A stretch of 6,966 nucleotides of DNA, from NCBI GenBank assembly GCA_900319255.1, contig ONNU01000123.1, positions 1-6,966 on the forward strand. Direction: 5' to 3'. Of the stretch, positions 5,854 to 6,966 are shown one piece after another. Made by a program: the position numbers and the translations under genes. This stretch comes from an uncultured Eubacteriales bacterium (lineage in GTDB: Bacteria > Bacillota > Clostridia > Oscillospirales > Acutalibacteraceae). How positions within the stretch are numbered: position 1 is the first letter of the stretch; each line of letters starts with the position of its first letter. The notes under the pieces were generated by a model. That model saw nothing but the letters and a program-made list of their open reading frames with translations. It did not search any database and was not told the DNA's origin.

Positions 5854-6019
5854 GTGTAAAATAATTCCGGGATTTTACAACCAACCTGGCTTAAGCAAGA
5901 TATGTTTGCTTAAGAGCCAACTAACAACCGCGACTCAGGAACTTTTGGTCACCATAACGAGCGCAGCGTATGCAAAGCGATTCCGCGAACATGGGTTCAG
6001 CGTCACGCTGGCGCTGCCC
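5854..6019 (+). repeat. Non-coding repeat, copy B (inverse of copy A)
   Basis: This 166-nt element opens with GTGTAAAATAATTCCGGGA (5854-5872) and ends in the segment 5983-6004 plus GCTGCCC, both shared with copy A in the opposite orientation. It is highly structured. GTTGGTGTAAAAT (5850-5862) pairs with the segment 5872-5885 apart from one bulged A. CTTAAGCAA/TTGCTTAAG (5890-5898 with 5906-5914) forms a 9-bp stem. AGCG/CGCT pairing lies near 5999-6016, and CCCGT/ACGGG (6017-6028) follows just outside. The unrelated middle compared with copy A suggests modular divergence. It occupies much of the glgB-regulator intergenic region; 5785-5849 is GC-rich with no clear gene and may belong to the element. 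Confidence 0.6.
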
Positions 6020-6066
6020 GTTGACGGGAGGCTTCCTGTGTTCTATAATTAGTATATCATGTTAAG

Positions 6067-6095
6067 ATAATAAATCAATTTACATTTTTTGTCTA
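6067..6095 (-). promoter_or_regulatory. Candidate distal promoter of glgB
   Basis: On the minus strand TAGACA (6095-6090) and TATTAT (6072-6067) are separated by 17 nt. A second option, TTGATT then TATACT with 16 nt, lies just downstream. Starting here would give glgB a leader of about 350 nt that includes the whole of repeat copy B and the 16-nt palindrome. No convincing promoter is seen closer to glgB. Confidence 0.45.
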
Positions 6096-6104
6096 CAGTA
6101 AATT
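6077..6104. promoter_or_regulatory. Inverted repeat in the divergent promoter region
   Basis: AATTTAC (6077-6083) and GTAAATT (6098-6104) are perfect 7-bp inverted half-sites with centres 21 bp apart, about two helical turns. They bracket the overlapping -35 boxes of the two divergent promoters. This spacing suits a dimeric regulator touching one face of the DNA, possibly the TetR-type protein encoded alongside; that link is inference, and AT-rich DNA gives such repeats by chance. Confidence 0.35.
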
Positions 6105-6121
6105 AATTGACTATATTCAAT
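6089..6121 (+). promoter_or_regulatory. Promoter with overlapping operator-like palindrome, TetR-type gene
   Basis: TTGTCT (6089-6094) and TATATT (6112-6117) are 17 nt apart, with a start expected near 6124, only about 5 nt before the ribosome binding site. The palindrome ATTGACTATATTCAAT (6106-6121) matches in 7 of 8 symmetric base pairs and covers the -10 box. A 16-bp palindrome on the promoter of a TetR-family gene is the usual layout for self-repression. The -35 box overlaps that of the minus-strand candidate promoter at 6090-6095. Confidence 0.5.
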
Positions 6122-6140
6122 AATTGACAAGGAGAATACT

Positions 6141-6674
6141 ATGGATCTGAGAGAGAAAAAAACAAAACGGAATATTTACAACGCATTTTTGCAGCTGAGA
6201 TCAAAAAAAGCCCTTGAGAGGATAACGGTCAAGGAGCTGTGTGAGCTTGCCGAGATCAGCAAGGCTACCTTTTATCTTCATTACCGGGATATATACGATC
6301 TGTCGGAAACGCTGCAGCTGAACACCATAAAGGATATACTTGGCTATCTCAGCGACCCGGGACAGATGCTTGCCGATCCCATCAAGGCGAACATGGAGAT
6401 CTTCACAGGATATTACGCCAACAGCAGTATTGTCAGTATCCTGTTCGGAGATTCCCAGTTTTCAAAGCTGCCGGAATGTATCAACCGTGAGATAAAGAAC
6501 ACATTGTTCAGCCTGCACCCGGAGCTGAAGGATGACATCAGGGTAAATATACGCATAACCTTCCAGATCATGGGGAATTTCTATGCCTATCACGAATACA
6601 ACAAACAGCTCGATCAGGGTCAGGTAATAGCTGAGCTGAACGAGATACTGGGGCTTTTTGAGGAAAAGAAATAA
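6141..6674 (+). CDS. TetR/AcrR family transcriptional regulator
   Basis: The 177-residue protein should bind DNA as a dimer and usually act as a repressor released by a small ligand. The N-terminal helix-turn-helix spans about residues 9-55, with ITVKELCELAEISKATFYLHYRDIYDL-type core at 28-54 and the recognition helix near ISKATFYLHYRD (39-50). The rest is a helical ligand and dimer domain containing FTGYYANSSIVSILFGD; together with the YLHYRDIYDL sequence this resembles regulators with a TetR_C_8-type C-terminus (DhaS-like), a memory-based placement. The start is supported by AAGGAG (6129-6134) 6 nt upstream. The gene diverges from glgB across a 432-bp region with an operator-like palindrome on its own promoter. 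Its target could be itself, glgB or a gene outside the window. No transporter or enzyme gene sits directly beside it, so the ligand cannot be guessed. Confidence 0.93.
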   Translation: MDLREKKTKRNIYNAFLQLRSKKALERITVKELCELAEISKATFYLHYRDIYDLSETLQLNTIKDILGYLSDPGQMLADPIKANMEIFTGYYANSSIVSILFGDSQFSKLPECINREIKNTLFSLHPELKDDIRVNIRITFQIMGNFYAYHEYNKQLDQGQVIAELNEILGLFEEKK

Positions 6675-6705
6675 TGTGGCAAAATGAAATTGCTGTTCCG
6701 CTTTA

Positions 6706-6966
6706 ATGCCTTGAGGCATACTTCATTAGTATTTCTACTTTGGTGGGACAAAAGGTGGAAACCCCTTTCCTTAACCCCCATGGCAAGCCGGGCTTTAATG
6801 ACTAAGAGTTGATTTTGTCAGGAGCTTTACTAAAGAAGCTTTCTGATGCATACAGTAAATCATATGACTGAGAAGGTAAAATCCCGAATCAACTTACAAA
6901 ACCGATCCTCCGCGCGTTGGACAGAAAGCAGAAATCCGATAAAACCCACCCACGTGGAGCGAACCC
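6706..6966 (+). ncRNA. Putative structured non-coding RNA, class uncertain
   Basis: No plausible gene lies here, but complementary segments with A-rich loops are dense, typical of a folded plus-strand RNA. They are ATGCC/GGCAT (6706-6710 with 6715-6719); AAAGG-U-GG with CCCCTTT (6751-6768) around an AAA loop; TGG and GGG (6741-6747) with CCC and CCA (6775-6780); AGTTGATT/AATCAACT (6807-6814 with 6887-6894) enclosing TCAG+AGCTT with AAGCT+CTGA (6818-6846) and CAGT/ACTG (6853-6870); TTGGA/TCCGA (6917-6939); and CCAC/GTGG (6946-6957). GGTGGG (6742-6747) can instead pair with CCCACC (6945-6950), which would close a domain of about 210 nt or form a pseudoknot. No clear promoter is seen. The size and clostridial context make the raiA motif one candidate to test, but I cannot confirm any class. 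The first hairpin may instead end the regulator transcript. Confidence 0.5.

Noticed and set aside
6940..6966. GGGTTCG on the minus strand at the right edge as a tRNA T-arm
   Set aside because: The matching 3' half of the arm and an acceptor stem are missing, and the remaining sequence does not fold as a cloverleaf.
1..6966. CRISPR array, insertion sequence or defence system
   Set aside because: No regularly spaced direct repeats, no transposase or nuclease-effector genes and no defence-type domain combinations were seen; the protein-coding content is housekeeping plus one regulator and two small unknowns.

Overview
The window looks like a chromosomal segment of a mid-GC, Gram-positive anaerobe of class Clostridia, most likely a Ruminococcus-type member of the Oscillospiraceae. 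The grounds are strong AGGAGG ribosome binding sites, sigma-A type promoters, a leucine T-box riboswitch, a DUF6514-like small protein (a family I associate with Clostridia) and structured GC-rich intergenic repeats. The species call is inference. Nothing resembles a phage, a plasmid, a defence island or an insertion sequence with a transposase.

Left part (1-1200): a hairpin-rich intergenic repeat-like stretch (1-110) is followed by a family 4 uracil-DNA glycosylase gene on the minus strand (111-689). Upstream of it lie a strong inverted-repeat hairpin (719-753), a short minus-strand reading-frame tail that looks like the last 19 codons of a lost gene (754-813), and an 85-residue DUF6514-like gene on the plus strand with its own promoter (864-1197).

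Middle part (1231-3736): leuA (2-isopropylmalate synthase, minus strand) is preceded by a complete T-box leader with a consensus-like promoter, Stem I with a CUC (Leu) specifier, the conserved GGGTGGTACCACG box and an intrinsic terminator. This is the classical way Firmicutes couple leucine synthesis to uncharged tRNA-Leu. Next come a 145-nt non-coding repeat (copy A, 3283-3427) and a 76-residue protein gene of unknown function (3506-3736) with its own near-consensus promoter and a structured leader.

Right part (3887-6966): glgB (glycogen branching enzyme, minus strand) ends in a clear intrinsic terminator. Its 432-bp upstream region holds a perfect 16-nt palindrome, a second copy of the non-coding repeat in opposite orientation (copy B, 5854-6019) and overlapping divergent promoters. 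It is shared with a plus-strand TetR-type regulator (6141-6674). After that gene, the last roughly 260 bases contain no plausible gene but many complementary segments with A-rich loops, so I read them as a structured non-coding RNA that may run off the window edge.

The genes seem to be separate transcription units (DNA repair, leucine synthesis, glycogen synthesis, a small unknown, a regulator) rather than one pathway. The most distinctive content is non-coding: the inverted pair of related repeats around glgB plus the small gene, the long glgB leader with shared regulatory DNA, and the RNA-like element at the right edge.
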